41,610 nt of DNA from an uncultured Acetatifactor sp. (GCA_910585615.1 CAJUFO010000037.1:1-41610); one strand, 5' to 3'. Positions 29,821 to 38,220 are shown, numbered from the stretch's first letter. Program-made: numbers and translations. The notes: generated by a model from the letters alone, not told the origin.

Positions 29821-31890
29821 ATGCAGAAAATCCAGTTAAATAAATTGCAGCTTACAAAAGGTGCGTCCATCCAGGAACAGGAAGAGGGCAGCGGGATTTT
29901 CCGGCTGTCGAAAGAGGGCGCAGGATTCTTGCTCCCGCAGCTGATGACCTGTGAGGAGAGATACCTGACTTTCCGCATAGAGGTGCTGGAGGAGCACAGC
30001 CTGGCCATGAACTTGCTGGCTTATGTGCACGAGGAAATGGAAGAAGAGCATTCCATGGAAGAGGGGCATTCTATGGAAGAAAAGCATTCCATGGTAGAGG
30101 GGCGCAAGCCCGCATTCACAGTCCGCCTCGGCCTGCTGCCAAGAGTGGAGACCACCGTCTGCATCGACTTGAACTGGATGGACGCCGGAGAGCTTTTCCC
30201 CGAGGCCCTGCCTGGCACCCTGAAAATCGTCTGCCACGGCAGGAGAGTATCCAGAGAGGAACTTTCAGAAATCGTCCTGTCTTCCATGCCCGCATTCCAT
30301 GATGTTAAGCTACGGATTTCAGATATGATGCTGACAGACACCTATCCCGAACAGACACTGCCTGACAGGAAACTGGTTGACCGATTCGGTCAGTCAACAT
30401 GGAAAGAATGGACCGGAAAAGTCAAAAGTGATGCGGATTTAAAGCTCCGCCTGGAGGCCCAGCTTGCGGAAAGCGGTAGCGGCTACCCCTTCGAGAACTG
30501 GTCTGCCTGGGGCGGCTGGAAGGAAAAGAAGCTGAAAGAAGGCACAGGCTATTTCTCCAAATGCAAGCAGGACGGCAGATGGTGGCTCACTGATCCGGAG
30601 GGCTACGCCTATTTCAGCATGGGACCGGACTGCGTAGGCCTGGGCGGCGACTGCCGCATAGACGGCGTGGAGAACTGGCTGGAGTGGCTGCCGGAGCAGG
30701 ATGACCCCGCATTCGGCGGCATGCTCGCCCAGGCAGCGCCCCGTGGGAACCGGAAGCGGGGAATGCGTCAGTTCTCCTTCTTCAAGGCGAACCTGTACCG
30801 TGCATTCGGAGAAGACTGGCAGCAAAAATGGGAGCGCATGATCTGCGGCCAGCTAAAGAAATACGGCATGAACACCCTGGGGAACTGGAGCGATGGCAAG
30901 CTCCTGGGCAGGCTGGACATCCCCTACGTCACGTCCCTGCCGGAATTCCCTGCCACAAAGCAGACAATCTTCCGGGATTTCCCGGACGTGTTCAGCGAAG
31001 AATACGCCAGAGAAGCCGAAAGCTGCGCCCAGGCGCTGGCAGCACGCCGGGATGACCCGCTGATGATAGGATATTTCCTGCGCAATGAGCCCATGTGGGC
31101 CTTCGTGGACAACCTGGTGCTGGCGGACGAGGTGCTGTACAATCCGGCGGACACAGTCTGTAAGGAGCGGCTGATCGGATTCCTGCGGGAGCGCTACGGA
31201 GAAATCCACAGGCTGAACGCCGCCTGGGGCTGCGCCCTGGAGGGCTTCGAAAGCCTGTGGGAGCCTAAGCGGGACGTGTCCAAATGGACAGCCCAGTCCC
31301 GTGAGGACATGCGGGAATTCTCCAGGCAGATGCTCCGCGCCTATGTGGAGATTCCTGTCCGGGCCTGCAGGCAGGTGGATCCCAACCATATGATACTTGG
31401 CATGCGCTGGGCCTGGATTTCAGACCCGGATTTAGTGACGGGCTGGGAGAGCTTCGATGTATTCTCCATAAACTGCTACGCCGTGGATCCCACCGAGAAG
31501 ATACAGCATGTGGCGGACTTAGGCGTGGATCTGCCCGTCATGATAGGAGAATTCCACTTCGGGGCCCTGGACGCCGGTCTGCCGGCCACAGGGCTGGAGG
31601 CCGTGAAGAGCCAGCATGACAGAGGCGCCGCCTACCGCTACTACTGTGAGAGCGTAGCTGCCCACCCCTATGGCGTCGGCTGCCATTATTTCCAGTGCTA
31701 TGACCAGTTCACCCTGGGCCGCTTCGACGGAGAGAACTACAACATCGGCCTCTTCGACATCTGCTCCTGCGCCTACCCCGAAATGCTGGAGCAGATCAGG
31801 GAATGCAGCCGCCGGGTCTACCGGATAGCCGCCGGACAGGCCCCAAGATGCGAAAAAGAAGCGGAGTCCATTCCGATGATTGCCTATTGA
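29821..31890 (+). CDS. GH-A clan glycoside hydrolase, agarase/beta-galactosidase-like, cytoplasmic
   Basis: A 689-aa protein without signal peptide or membrane segment. Residues 1-200 form a beta-rich N-terminal domain holding a repeat insert (MEE-x-HS units, about 73-96). The (beta/alpha)8 part starts near 240 with WWLTDPEGYAYFSMGPDCVG, the entry sequence seen in GH50-type agarases. Likely acid/base Glu423 lies in YFLRNEPMWAF, and the likely nucleophile Glu577 in VMIGEFHFGA. Aromatic-rich HPYGVGCHYFQCYDQF follows. Together these fit a retaining exo-glycosidase acting on short imported oligosaccharides. The substrate is unknown. A weak AAAGGCGGATT site precedes the ATG. It stands between an ATPase remnant and the helicase operon with only 42 bp to the latter. 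Confidence 0.75.
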   Translation: MQKIQLNKLQLTKGASIQEQEEGSGIFRLSKEGAGFLLPQLMTCEERYLTFRIEVLEEHSLAMNLLAYVHEEMEEEHSMEEGHSMEEKHSMVEGRKPAFTVRLGLLPRVETTVCIDLNWMDAGELFPEALPGTLKIVCHGRRVSREELSEIVLSSMPAFHDVKLRISDMMLTDTYPEQTLPDRKLVDRFGQSTWKEWTGKVKSDADLKLRLEAQLAESGSGYPFENWSAWGGWKEKKLKEGTGYFSKCKQDGRWWLTDPEGYAYFSMGPDCVGLGGDCRIDGVENWLEWLPEQDDPAFGGMLAQAAPRGNRKRGMRQFSFFKANLYRAFGEDWQQKWERMICGQLKKYGMNTLGNWSDGKLLGRLDIPYVTSLPEFPATKQTIFRDFPDVFSEEYAREAESCAQALAARRDDPLMIGYFLRNEPMWAFVDNLVLADEVLYNPADTVCKERLIGFLRERYGEIHRLNAAWGCALEGFESLWEPKRDVSKWTAQSREDMREFSRQMLRAYVEIPVRACRQVDPNHMILGMRWAWISDPDLVTGWESFDVFSINCYAVDPTEKIQHVADLGVDLPVMIGEFHFGALDAGLPATGLEAVKSQHDRGAAYRYYCESVAAHPYGVGCHYFQCYDQFTLGRFDGENYNIGLFDICSCAYPEMLEQIRECSRRVYRIAAGQAPRCEKEAESIPMIAY
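30037..30108 (+). repeat. 18-bp coding minisatellite in the glycosidase gene
   Basis: Units at 30037-30054, 30055-30072 and 30073-30090 follow ATGGAAGA(A/G)(G/A)(A/G)GCATTC(C/T); a degenerate fourth unit is at 30091-30108. They encode MEEEHS, MEEGHS, MEEKHS and MVEGRK. The period preserves the frame. Confidence 0.85.
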
Positions 31891-31932
31891 GACAGGATAG
31901 CGTTCAAAAAAAGCAAAGCGGAGGCAGTGGTG

Positions 31933-34194
31933 ATGCAAGACTATATTGAAGTCGAATCTTATGGAAAGGTGTTCCCCAAAAAAGGGGCAAATAACAGAAT
32001 GCCCTACGCACATCAAAAGGGGGCAATGGAAAACCTGAATATCATCAATGCCAGCAGGCAATACAGCACGATGATCGTTCTGCCTACAGGCGGGGGAAAG
32101 ACATATACCATGTCAATGTGGTTATTGAAAAATGCCTTAGACCAGAAGAAAAAGATTCTGTGGATTGCACACCGGCAGATGCTGCTCGACCAGGCGGCAG
32201 AATCTTTTCAAAAATTCGCATATTCGGAGGTGATTCCGCATATTCCCTTTTTTCAATACCGAATCATCTCCGGAGCCTCTTGCCATGACCGGATGATCGA
32301 CATTCAGGCAACCGACAATCTGTTGATTATCAGCAAGGACAGTGCTGGAAGAGACATCAGCGCATTGGACATTTGGTTAAGAGGCGAAAAGGATATTTTC
32401 CTTGTCATTGATGAAGCCCATCACTCAACAGCCAAGACCTACCGGAAAGTTATCGAATATGTGAAAGCCAAAGTCCAAAATGTGAAATTGATTGGATTGA
32501 CCGCAACTCCTTTCCGTACCGCGGATGACGAAAAAGGACTTCTTGCTAAAATCTATGCAGATGGCCTGCGGGCAGGGAAAATAGTTCATGGCGACATCGG
32601 CATTACATATCAGATCGGCCTGAAGGAATTGATCAGCCGACGTATTTTGTCAAAACCGATTTTTGAAAGCTACTACACAGAGGAACTGTATGGAGATTCC
32701 CTGGGACTGGATGGCTGGGAAAGGATACAGCGGCTTGATGTATTGCCGGAAGATATAGCGGGTCAAATGGCAGACAGCGCGGCAAGAAATAAGCTGATTG
32801 TGGACACCTATATCAAAAAGCAGAATCAATATGGCCAGACGATTTGTTTTGCCATCAATAAAGTCCACGCGATTCATTTGAGCACATTGTTCAATAAAGC
32901 TGGAATCAAAGCGGATTATATCGTATCTGACGTAAAGGATTCCGTCACGGGAGTCCGAATCAGCCGTGAAGAAAACCAGCGGAAGCTGGCAGAATACAGG
33001 ATGGGGAAGCTGAAGGTATTGGTGAATGTGAATATCCTCACAGAAGGAGTAGACCTGCCGCAGACCAAGACTGTTTTTTTGGCCAGGCCAACAGTATCGA
33101 CAATACTTATGACACAAATGATCGGAAGGGCGCTCCGCGGAGAGGCGGCAGGCGGAACATCTGCGGCTTACATCGTGTCGTTCATCGATAACTGGAATGA
33201 ACATATTGCATGGGTGAACCCGGACAGCTTGTTTGATGGCAATAACGAGTTTACGGATAATCCCACAGAGCATATGAAGCATGAGCTGCGCATGATTGCC
33301 ATTTCCAAAATTGAGGAGTTCGCTTCGGTATTGGATGACTCCGTGGATACAGCTGCCCTGGAAAAAGTCCCATTTATCGCAAGGATTCCTGTTGGGATGT
33401 ATGCGTTCACCTATCTGGAGGAAAACGGCACAGACCTTTCCTATCAGGTTATGGTATATGACAGCACAAGGAAAGCTTATCAGGATATGATGGGAGCATT
33501 GCCGGAACTATTCGACAGCTTTCACTGTGAAGAGGAATATCCGGCAGATGAACTGCTGCATAAAATGGCCATACAATGCCGTGACACATTTTTCTTAGGA
33601 GAAATGATTCCGCCATATGAGGAAAAGGATGTGATGCGGATTCTGAAACATTATGCCCAATATGAGACCCCGCCGCGATTCTACCTGTTTGACGACATCG
33701 ACAGGGACAGGCTTGATGCTGCCGCCATAGCAAAGCATATTTGGGATGAAGACATGGGCCCAAGAGCGAAGACAGAGTATGTAAATTCCCTATGGGACAA
33801 TGAGGACGACAATATCCTGAAGCTGTTTTTTGGGAGAAAGCTTTATTTTTGGCGCCAGTTGGACATTGAACTGACGAAATTGTCGAATCCGGGCATTTAT
33901 GATGAAGAAAATAATGTGGAACATGGCACAAGAAAAATAGAGGATTTGCCATTATATGAAATCGGAAGGATAAATCCCGAATTAGAGAAAAAACTCAGGA
34001 ATGCCGCATTTGAACGTTCCATGGATAGGCATGGCAATTATACCTGCGCGAAATGTGGGAAAAAGGGAACGAACCGTGTCTATTTTCAGGTAGACCATAT
34101 CAAGCCGTTAAATAAGGGCGGAAAGTCCTGGCCAATCAATCTTCAGATACTTTGCAGACAATGCAACGGAATGAAAGGGGATCATTGTGATTGA
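31933..34194 (+). CDS. DEAH-box SF2 helicase with C-terminal HNH nuclease domain
   Basis: A 753-aa protein. Motifs: AHQKGAM (Q-like), Walker A PTGGGKT (51-57), DEAH box IDEAHH (159-164), motif III TATPF (190-194), helicase C-terminal motifs NILTEGVDLP and MIGRALRG (from 396), as in type I/III restriction translocases. After a helical middle region comes a zinc-HNH module: C705-x2-C708, VDHIKPL with D721/H722, NLQILCRQC with C741-x2-C744, and the final Asn in CNGMKGD. The ATG at 31933 is chosen for GCGGAGG eight bases upstream. It overlaps the next gene by 8 bp. The domain pair and neighbours suggest translocation-coupled DNA cleavage in phage defence; no methyltransferase is present. Confidence 0.88.
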   Translation: MQDYIEVESYGKVFPKKGANNRMPYAHQKGAMENLNIINASRQYSTMIVLPTGGGKTYTMSMWLLKNALDQKKKILWIAHRQMLLDQAAESFQKFAYSEVIPHIPFFQYRIISGASCHDRMIDIQATDNLLIISKDSAGRDISALDIWLRGEKDIFLVIDEAHHSTAKTYRKVIEYVKAKVQNVKLIGLTATPFRTADDEKGLLAKIYADGLRAGKIVHGDIGITYQIGLKELISRRILSKPIFESYYTEELYGDSLGLDGWERIQRLDVLPEDIAGQMADSAARNKLIVDTYIKKQNQYGQTICFAINKVHAIHLSTLFNKAGIKADYIVSDVKDSVTGVRISREENQRKLAEYRMGKLKVLVNVNILTEGVDLPQTKTVFLARPTVSTILMTQMIGRALRGEAAGGTSAAYIVSFIDNWNEHIAWVNPDSLFDGNNEFTDNPTEHMKHELRMIAISKIEEFASVLDDSVDTAALEKVPFIARIPVGMYAFTYLEENGTDLSYQVMVYDSTRKAYQDMMGALPELFDSFHCEEEYPADELLHKMAIQCRDTFFLGEMIPPYEEKDVMRILKHYAQYETPPRFYLFDDIDRDRLDAAAIAKHIWDEDMGPRAKTEYVNSLWDNEDDNILKLFFGRKLYFWRQLDIELTKLSNPGIYDEENNVEHGTRKIEDLPLYEIGRINPELEKKLRNAAFERSMDRHGNYTCAKCGKKGTNRVYFQVDHIKPLNKGGKSWPINLQILCRQCNGMKGDHCD

Positions 34195-34720
34195 ACTGTA
34201 CTATGGCTCGTTTGATATCGCCTGTATCATCCATAGCTACGATATGGGAACGAAGACAGCCAGCATCCTGCTGGAAAATATATGGAAAAACGACAATCTT
34301 TTTCTGCTTCCCTGTTATCGTTCCAATCTGCGAAAGCTGTATCTTGACGTGTACTATTGGACGGATTATTTATGCGACAAGCCTACAATAGACAAAGAAT
34401 TTCCCTCTGTCCAAAAGGATTTTGAAGCTCTTGGACGTGGGATGGAGGAAGCGGCATTCATGACTGAAAATTTTGATATGGATTTGTTCTTCAAAATGAA
34501 GCGTCTGCAGATTCTATATTTAGAAGGGCAGGACTATGTGAGAATGAAGCTGCGCACAATGCTCAAAATATATGGCTATAAACGTCGTACACAGGAATTG
34601 CTGAGATACTTTCGGGAATGTCTGATGTTCTACCATATGCAGACCTATCTCCGTGGAAGAGAGGAATGTGATGTCGGGGAAATCGGTCTTGATGAAATGA
34701 TAATCATACGGGTGATTTAA
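34187..34720 (+). CDS. Unknown 177-aa protein coupled to the helicase-nuclease
   Basis: Starts at GTG 34187 inside the last codons of the helicase gene (8-bp overlap), so it is almost certainly translated by coupling. The product is mainly helical and rich in Tyr, Arg and Leu (YRSNLRKLYLDVYYWTDYL, DLFFKMKRLQILYLEGQDYV, LRYFRECLMFYHMQTYLRG). It has no membrane segment and no catalytic motif I can name. The N terminus IELYYGSFDIACIIHSYDMG is the most distinctive piece. Tight coupling suggests a stoichiometric partner or specificity factor of the helicase. I do not recognise a family. Confidence 0.75.
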   Translation: MIELYYGSFDIACIIHSYDMGTKTASILLENIWKNDNLFLLPCYRSNLRKLYLDVYYWTDYLCDKPTIDKEFPSVQKDFEALGRGMEEAAFMTENFDMDLFFKMKRLQILYLEGQDYVRMKLRTMLKIYGYKRRTQELLRYFRECLMFYHMQTYLRGREECDVGEIGLDEMIIIRVI

Positions 34721-34816
34721 AAGCAAGACCTGATATAATGGGCGCAAATGCCCATGTGGGCAGAAAAGCAGGAAGAAAGTGATAGATGAGCGAAAGATAA
34801 GGAGAGGCTGACAAGT

Positions 34817-35365
34817 ATGACAGAACCGGAAGTAAGTTTGCGTTTAGCTATGTACTACATCAAAAACCATCTCACGGAGCATGATGTGAAAGTTTCGGTT
34901 GACGGCGCACATATCAAAACCGGAAAGGCACTGCATTTTGACATTGAAGGATTTTTGGAAGAAAATCATTGTGTCAAAATAGATGGAGATCCCGGCCGCT
35001 GGCAAGGCAGGTATCGCATAGAAGGCCAAAGAGAGCAAATCATTCTGGAATCCATTCCGGGATATGGAGATGTCCAAATCTGCTTACGGGATGGAAGGAT
35101 TCTGTTTGTGGAAAGCAAAAAAAGCAGACAAGGAAAAAGCGGCCAGGAGTACCCCCTTATGAGGGAAGCCATCGGACAACTGATGACCAGCTGTTTTATG
35201 GATGAAAATACGATTCCGGCTGTTGCGGTGCCGTACACGAAAAAGAGTCTGGAATTAGCGAAGCGATGGTCAAAACTGGAACAAATTCGCAAAGTAGACA
35301 TACGCTTTATTCTGGTACAGGAAACTGGAAATATAATAACCATATATAAGGATATGACACAATAA
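34817..35365 (+). CDS. PD-(D/E)XK-like nuclease-fold protein, third gene of the helicase operon
   Basis: A 182-aa soluble protein with AAGGAGAGG before the ATG. The centre reads GYGDVQICLRDGRILFVESK: Asp85, then Glu99-Ser-Lys101 fourteen residues later, preceded by an upstream Glu in IILESIPG. This is the D-x(n)-E-x-K active-site pattern of PD-(D/E)XK nucleases on a beta-hairpin, followed by a helix with REAIGQLMTS like the Q-motif helix of restriction endonucleases. A DNase role is likely but rests on motif and fold order. It follows the unknown gene by 96 bp, which include a TATAAT-like box that might provide an internal promoter. A hairpin terminator lies 35 bp after the stop. Confidence 0.68.
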   Translation: MTEPEVSLRLAMYYIKNHLTEHDVKVSVDGAHIKTGKALHFDIEGFLEENHCVKIDGDPGRWQGRYRIEGQREQIILESIPGYGDVQICLRDGRILFVESKKSRQGKSGQEYPLMREAIGQLMTSCFMDENTIPAVAVPYTKKSLELAKRWSKLEQIRKVDIRFILVQETGNIITIYKDMTQ

Positions 35366-35392
35366 ATGCTGTAAATCACTTATTTGCTTTTG

Positions 35393-35429
35393 AGACTTTG
35401 GCGGTGGGAAATTCTCCTACCGTCTTTTT
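35393..35429 (+). terminator. Terminator closing the helicase operon
   Basis: CGGTGGG (35402-35408) pairs with CTCCTACCG (35414-35422) with one bulged T, followed by TCTTTTT. It separates the helicase/nuclease genes from the Panacea-type gene, which has its own promoter. Confidence 0.65.
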
Positions 35430-35440
35430 ATGATTGGATA

Positions 35441-35469
35441 TTGACAAAAAGCAATCATAAGCGTATGCT
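35441..35469 (+). promoter_or_regulatory. Promoter of the Panacea-type antitoxin gene
   Basis: TTGACA (35441-35446), 17-bp spacer, TATGCT (35464-35469). The transcript start near 35476 excludes the in-frame start codons at 35384 and 35465. Confidence 0.7.
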
Positions 35470-35521
35470 AATGATAGGAAAAGAGAAAAATGACATCATG
35501 CGCTCTTCGGAGGGTAAAGTA

Positions 35522-36520
35522 TTGAATATAGATTTCTGTATAGAATGCAGGAAAGAGACCGAGTACATTCTGCAGAAGAAAGACATCACAAAGAATATAA
35601 GGGATAAGGAATATACCTTTGCAATCACGGTGGCCGTCTGTGCGGAGTGTGGAGAGGAAATGAGCATTCCCGGTCTTATTGACAAGAATGTTCAGGAAAT
35701 CGACGAGCAGTACAGGGCGGCGGAATGCCTTGTATCAATCGATGATATTGAAAAGCTCATGAAAATCTATAAGATTGGGAAGGCACCTCTGTCCCTGGCT
35801 CTTGGATTCGGCGAGGTGACCATACCGAGATATCTGGAAGGACAGGTACCCTCTAAAGAGTATTCGGATATCGTAAAAGCTGCGCTGACGTCTCCGGTAT
35901 ATATGAAGCAGAAGCTCATGGAGAACCGGGCGAAGCTGACAGATGCGGCATACAAAAAGGCGCTTTTGGCGGCTGAAAGCATAGAGAGCCTGTTTTCCGT
36001 TTCGGATAAGATGCTAAGGGCAATCGCGTATATATTTGAGAAGCTGGAAGAGGTGACCCCGCTTATGCTGCAGAAGCTTCTGTATTTTATCCAGGGCGTT
36101 TATTCTGCATTGTACGGAAGACCGATTTTTGAGGAAGACTGCAGGGCATGGATCCACGGCCCGGTTTATCCGCAGGTTTATGACCTGTTCAGGGATTTCA
36201 AATATAATCCGATTGATGACACACGGTTTGCGCTTCTGGAAGGAAGGTCGGATGCCCTGACGGATGACGAGAAGCATGTAATCGACCTTGTGGTAAATAC
36301 TTTCGGAATGTATGGCGGAAAGGCATTGGAGAAGGTCGCTCACAATGAGAATCCGTGGATGGAAGCAAGGAAAGGATATGGCGACAGCATACCTTCCAGT
36401 GAGCTTCTTCCCAAAGAGAGGATTATGAGGTATTATATCGCGATAAACCAAAAATACGGCATAGATACGGAGGACGGCCTACGGAAATATATTCGCGACA
36501 TGCTTGATAAGGCATCATAA
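35522..36520 (+). CDS. Panacea (DUF4065/SocA)-domain antitoxin-like protein with zinc finger and HTH
   Basis: A 332-aa protein. N-terminal zinc site CIEC...CAEC, then a MqsA-type helix-turn-helix (about 80-140: LMKIYKIGKAPLSLALGFGE, VTIPRYLEGQVPSKEYSDIV). The C-terminal Panacea domain has LQKLLYFIQGVYSALYGRPI, FEEDCRAWIHGPVYPQVYDL, and the terminal ENPWMEARKG segment typical of DUF4065. Panacea domains neutralise varied toxins in PanAT pairs. No toxin-like small gene adjoins it on either side. Start TTG 35522 is preferred because GGAGGGTAAAG is correctly spaced; ATG 35498 is the alternative. It has its own promoter, downstream of the helicase operon terminator. Confidence 0.8.
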   Translation: MNIDFCIECRKETEYILQKKDITKNIRDKEYTFAITVAVCAECGEEMSIPGLIDKNVQEIDEQYRAAECLVSIDDIEKLMKIYKIGKAPLSLALGFGEVTIPRYLEGQVPSKEYSDIVKAALTSPVYMKQKLMENRAKLTDAAYKKALLAAESIESLFSVSDKMLRAIAYIFEKLEEVTPLMLQKLLYFIQGVYSALYGRPIFEEDCRAWIHGPVYPQVYDLFRDFKYNPIDDTRFALLEGRSDALTDDEKHVIDLVVNTFGMYGGKALEKVAHNENPWMEARKGYGDSIPSSELLPKERIMRYYIAINQKYGIDTEDGLRKYIRDMLDKAS

Positions 36521-36700
36521 TCCATCGCAGATGGAACCTTTTGTGCTCAGGAAAGCGGTTCCGGGTATAGGCAGGCTGGCCCGGTGATACAGGGAGAGAG
36601 AGCCGGATTATCCGGATTTAATGTGGTTCATGGAAGAATTGATCATAGAGCCTACGCTGAATGAATGAAATGCGGAGAGAATAGCCTGGCCTTGATGGAC
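36521..36700 (+). other. 180-bp stretch between convergent genes, no gene seen
   Basis: Only a 15-codon open stretch (about 36620-36667) without a ribosome site. No good terminator hairpin is visible; the segment holds short G-rich runs and nothing I can name. Confidence 0.5.
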
Positions 36701-37699
36701 TTACGCCTGGAAATCGAAAAGGCGGTTTTTTATAGCCGCCGGAAATCCGTCTACGATTTTCCTAACAGTCCTGTCCTGCAGGTAAGAGGGATTCAGGGTC
36801 TGCTTGGAATATTGAAAGGGTGTGTCCTTTGCCAGAGATATCAAAAGCTGTGTGAAAAAGCGTTCCCAACTTTCAGACTCTCTCGCCTCCACATAGTTCC
36901 AGGGGGAAGCCAGGATATCCTCCAGTTCCCTGGAGGATATCACGCCGGATTTCAGTATAAGGTATTCAAAGGATTCCGGCATCCAGAGGGCTATTCGCCG
37001 ATTGGTCTGTACTTTTATATATTCCAGGCAGCTCTCGATCATGGCTCCAAAGGCGGCCCCGTCCACAATGGCCAGGGTATCGGCGGAGTCCGTCTGCTCC
37101 AGACAGGAGAGGACATTGCCGTTTCCTCCTGCGCTTATCAGCTTGCTGTCCTTCAAGACATGGGCGAAGAACTGAAAGCCCGCGTTGCTGTCTTCCGTTA
37201 TGGCGCATGCTATCCGATTGTTCTCGACCACAGGGTAATTGCTGTACATTTCCCTGAAATAATGGTAGGACTCCTTTATATCCGCGCGTTTTCCAGCTGT
37301 CAGGATTTCGTAGATTTCATGTATGCTGTAAGGCAGCATTTTGAGAGGCGCGCGGGTCACCAGCACGAAATAATTTCCGGAGTCGCGGACAAAAGCGGCA
37401 AACTCCTGAGAAAAGACAAATGTGTTGTTTTCCTCAATGAAGATGATGGTGTCTTTTAGGCGAGGAAAAATCTCCTGCCAGCGCATCCCCACCTCCTGGC
37501 GCAGATAGACATAATAAGCCGCATCGGTGGAAACCGAGTAGCCGGATTCCCGTCCTGTCCGAAGATACTCGTACAGCATGTGCAGGAGCGTCGTCTTGCC
37601 GGTGGCGCTGTCTCCCTTAATGACAGTGATGTTCCTGCGCAATGTAAAATCGAACAGTGCCCTTTTGCTCTTCACCCGAAAATGATAGCTACCTTTCAT
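36701..37699 (-). CDS. P-loop ATPase of unknown function paired with a DUF4869 protein
   Basis: A 332-aa soluble protein. FTLRRNITVIKGDSATGKTT carries a Walker A motif (GDSATGKT, 29-36), and TIIFIEENNTFVF looks like a Walker B with Glu pair. YFVLVTRAPLKMLPYSIHEIYE resembles the sensor/arginine region of small ABC-type or STAND-like ATPases, but there is no ABC signature. The second half (ISAGGNGNVLSCLEQTDSAD, AIVDGAAFGAMIESCLEYI) looks like a separate TOPRIM-like domain: the conserved Gly-rich start and the DGAAFG acid are suggestive only. The start overlaps the upstream DUF4869 gene by 11 bp. An OLD-like ATPase/TOPRIM reading is possible but unproven. Confidence 0.7.
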   Translation of the reverse strand: MKGSYHFRVKSKRALFDFTLRRNITVIKGDSATGKTTLLHMLYEYLRTGRESGYSVSTDAAYYVYLRQEVGMRWQEIFPRLKDTIIFIEENNTFVFSQEFAAFVRDSGNYFVLVTRAPLKMLPYSIHEIYEILTAGKRADIKESYHYFREMYSNYPVVENNRIACAITEDSNAGFQFFAHVLKDSKLISAGGNGNVLSCLEQTDSADTLAIVDGAAFGAMIESCLEYIKVQTNRRIALWMPESFEYLILKSGVISSRELEDILASPWNYVEARESESWERFFTQLLISLAKDTPFQYSKQTLNPSYLQDRTVRKIVDGFPAAIKNRLFDFQA

Positions 37700-38141
37700 C
37701 CATCAGCCTTTCTGCCTCAATCAGCCCCAGTACATATTCTTTCCGGTTATGGACGATTTTCCCTGTATTCATAATCTGAATCTCGAATTCCCCCTCGAAG
37801 CGGATCATGTACTGGAGATATACGGTGAGGTCTTTCTGCTCGGCAATCTTCAACACCCATTTGGCGCAGTTGTTGCCGCAGTTGGTCAAATTGTATACGA
37901 AGGAGTCGTCTTTCAGCATCAGGATCAGGACCTTTACGCCGCCGGACAGCTCCTTCGGGGTAATGGGGCCCAGGATGGGGCTCTCGATGATATGGGCGCT
38001 TATGACAGTGGAACTGTCCACGTCTTGGATCATTTCCTTGACAAAGGGATCCTCGATCCATTCGTCCTCATATACATTATCGAAATAGGAGGGCGCGTCG
38101 TTCATATAAGATACGCCGCCATAATACCATATTTTCAGCAT
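37689..38141 (-). CDS. DUF4869 domain protein
   Basis: A 150-aa protein starting MLKIWYYGGVSYMNDAPSYF, with the family's WIEDPFVKEMIQDVD, SPILGPITPKELSGGVKVLILM, and NCGNNCAKWVLKIAEQKDLTVYLQY. The NCGNNC motif and the LTVYLQYMIRF strand are the best-conserved parts. Function is unknown. It heads a two-gene leftward operon; the ATPase gene begins 11 bp before its stop, implying coupled synthesis of a complex. AAAGG precedes the ATG, and the promoter is at 38192-38220. Confidence 0.78.
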   Translation of the reverse strand: MLKIWYYGGVSYMNDAPSYFDNVYEDEWIEDPFVKEMIQDVDSSTVISAHIIESPILGPITPKELSGGVKVLILMLKDDSFVYNLTNCGNNCAKWVLKIAEQKDLTVYLQYMIRFEGEFEIQIMNTGKIVHNRKEYVLGLIEAERLMDER

Positions 38142-38191
38142 GCTTCTCTGCCTTTCGCCGATGGTTCCATATTAAGCGCTTTCACACGTCT

Positions 38192-38220
38192 ATTCTAACA
38201 CGATTGCCGCTTTTTCACAA
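38192..38220 (-). promoter_or_regulatory. Promoter of the DUF4869/ATPase operon
   Basis: Minus-strand TTGTGA (38215-38220), 17-bp spacer, TAGAAT (38192-38197); predicted start near 38185, about 45 bases before the ATG. Confidence 0.6.

Noticed and set aside
34721..34816. Small hairpin and TATAAT box between the unknown gene and the nuclease-like gene
   Set aside because: No acceptable -35 at 16-18 bp and a short stem; kept only as a possibility in the gene entry.
36620..36667. 15-codon open stretch between the Panacea and ATPase genes
   Set aside because: Too short, no ribosome site, no partner; not enough to call a toxin or leader.
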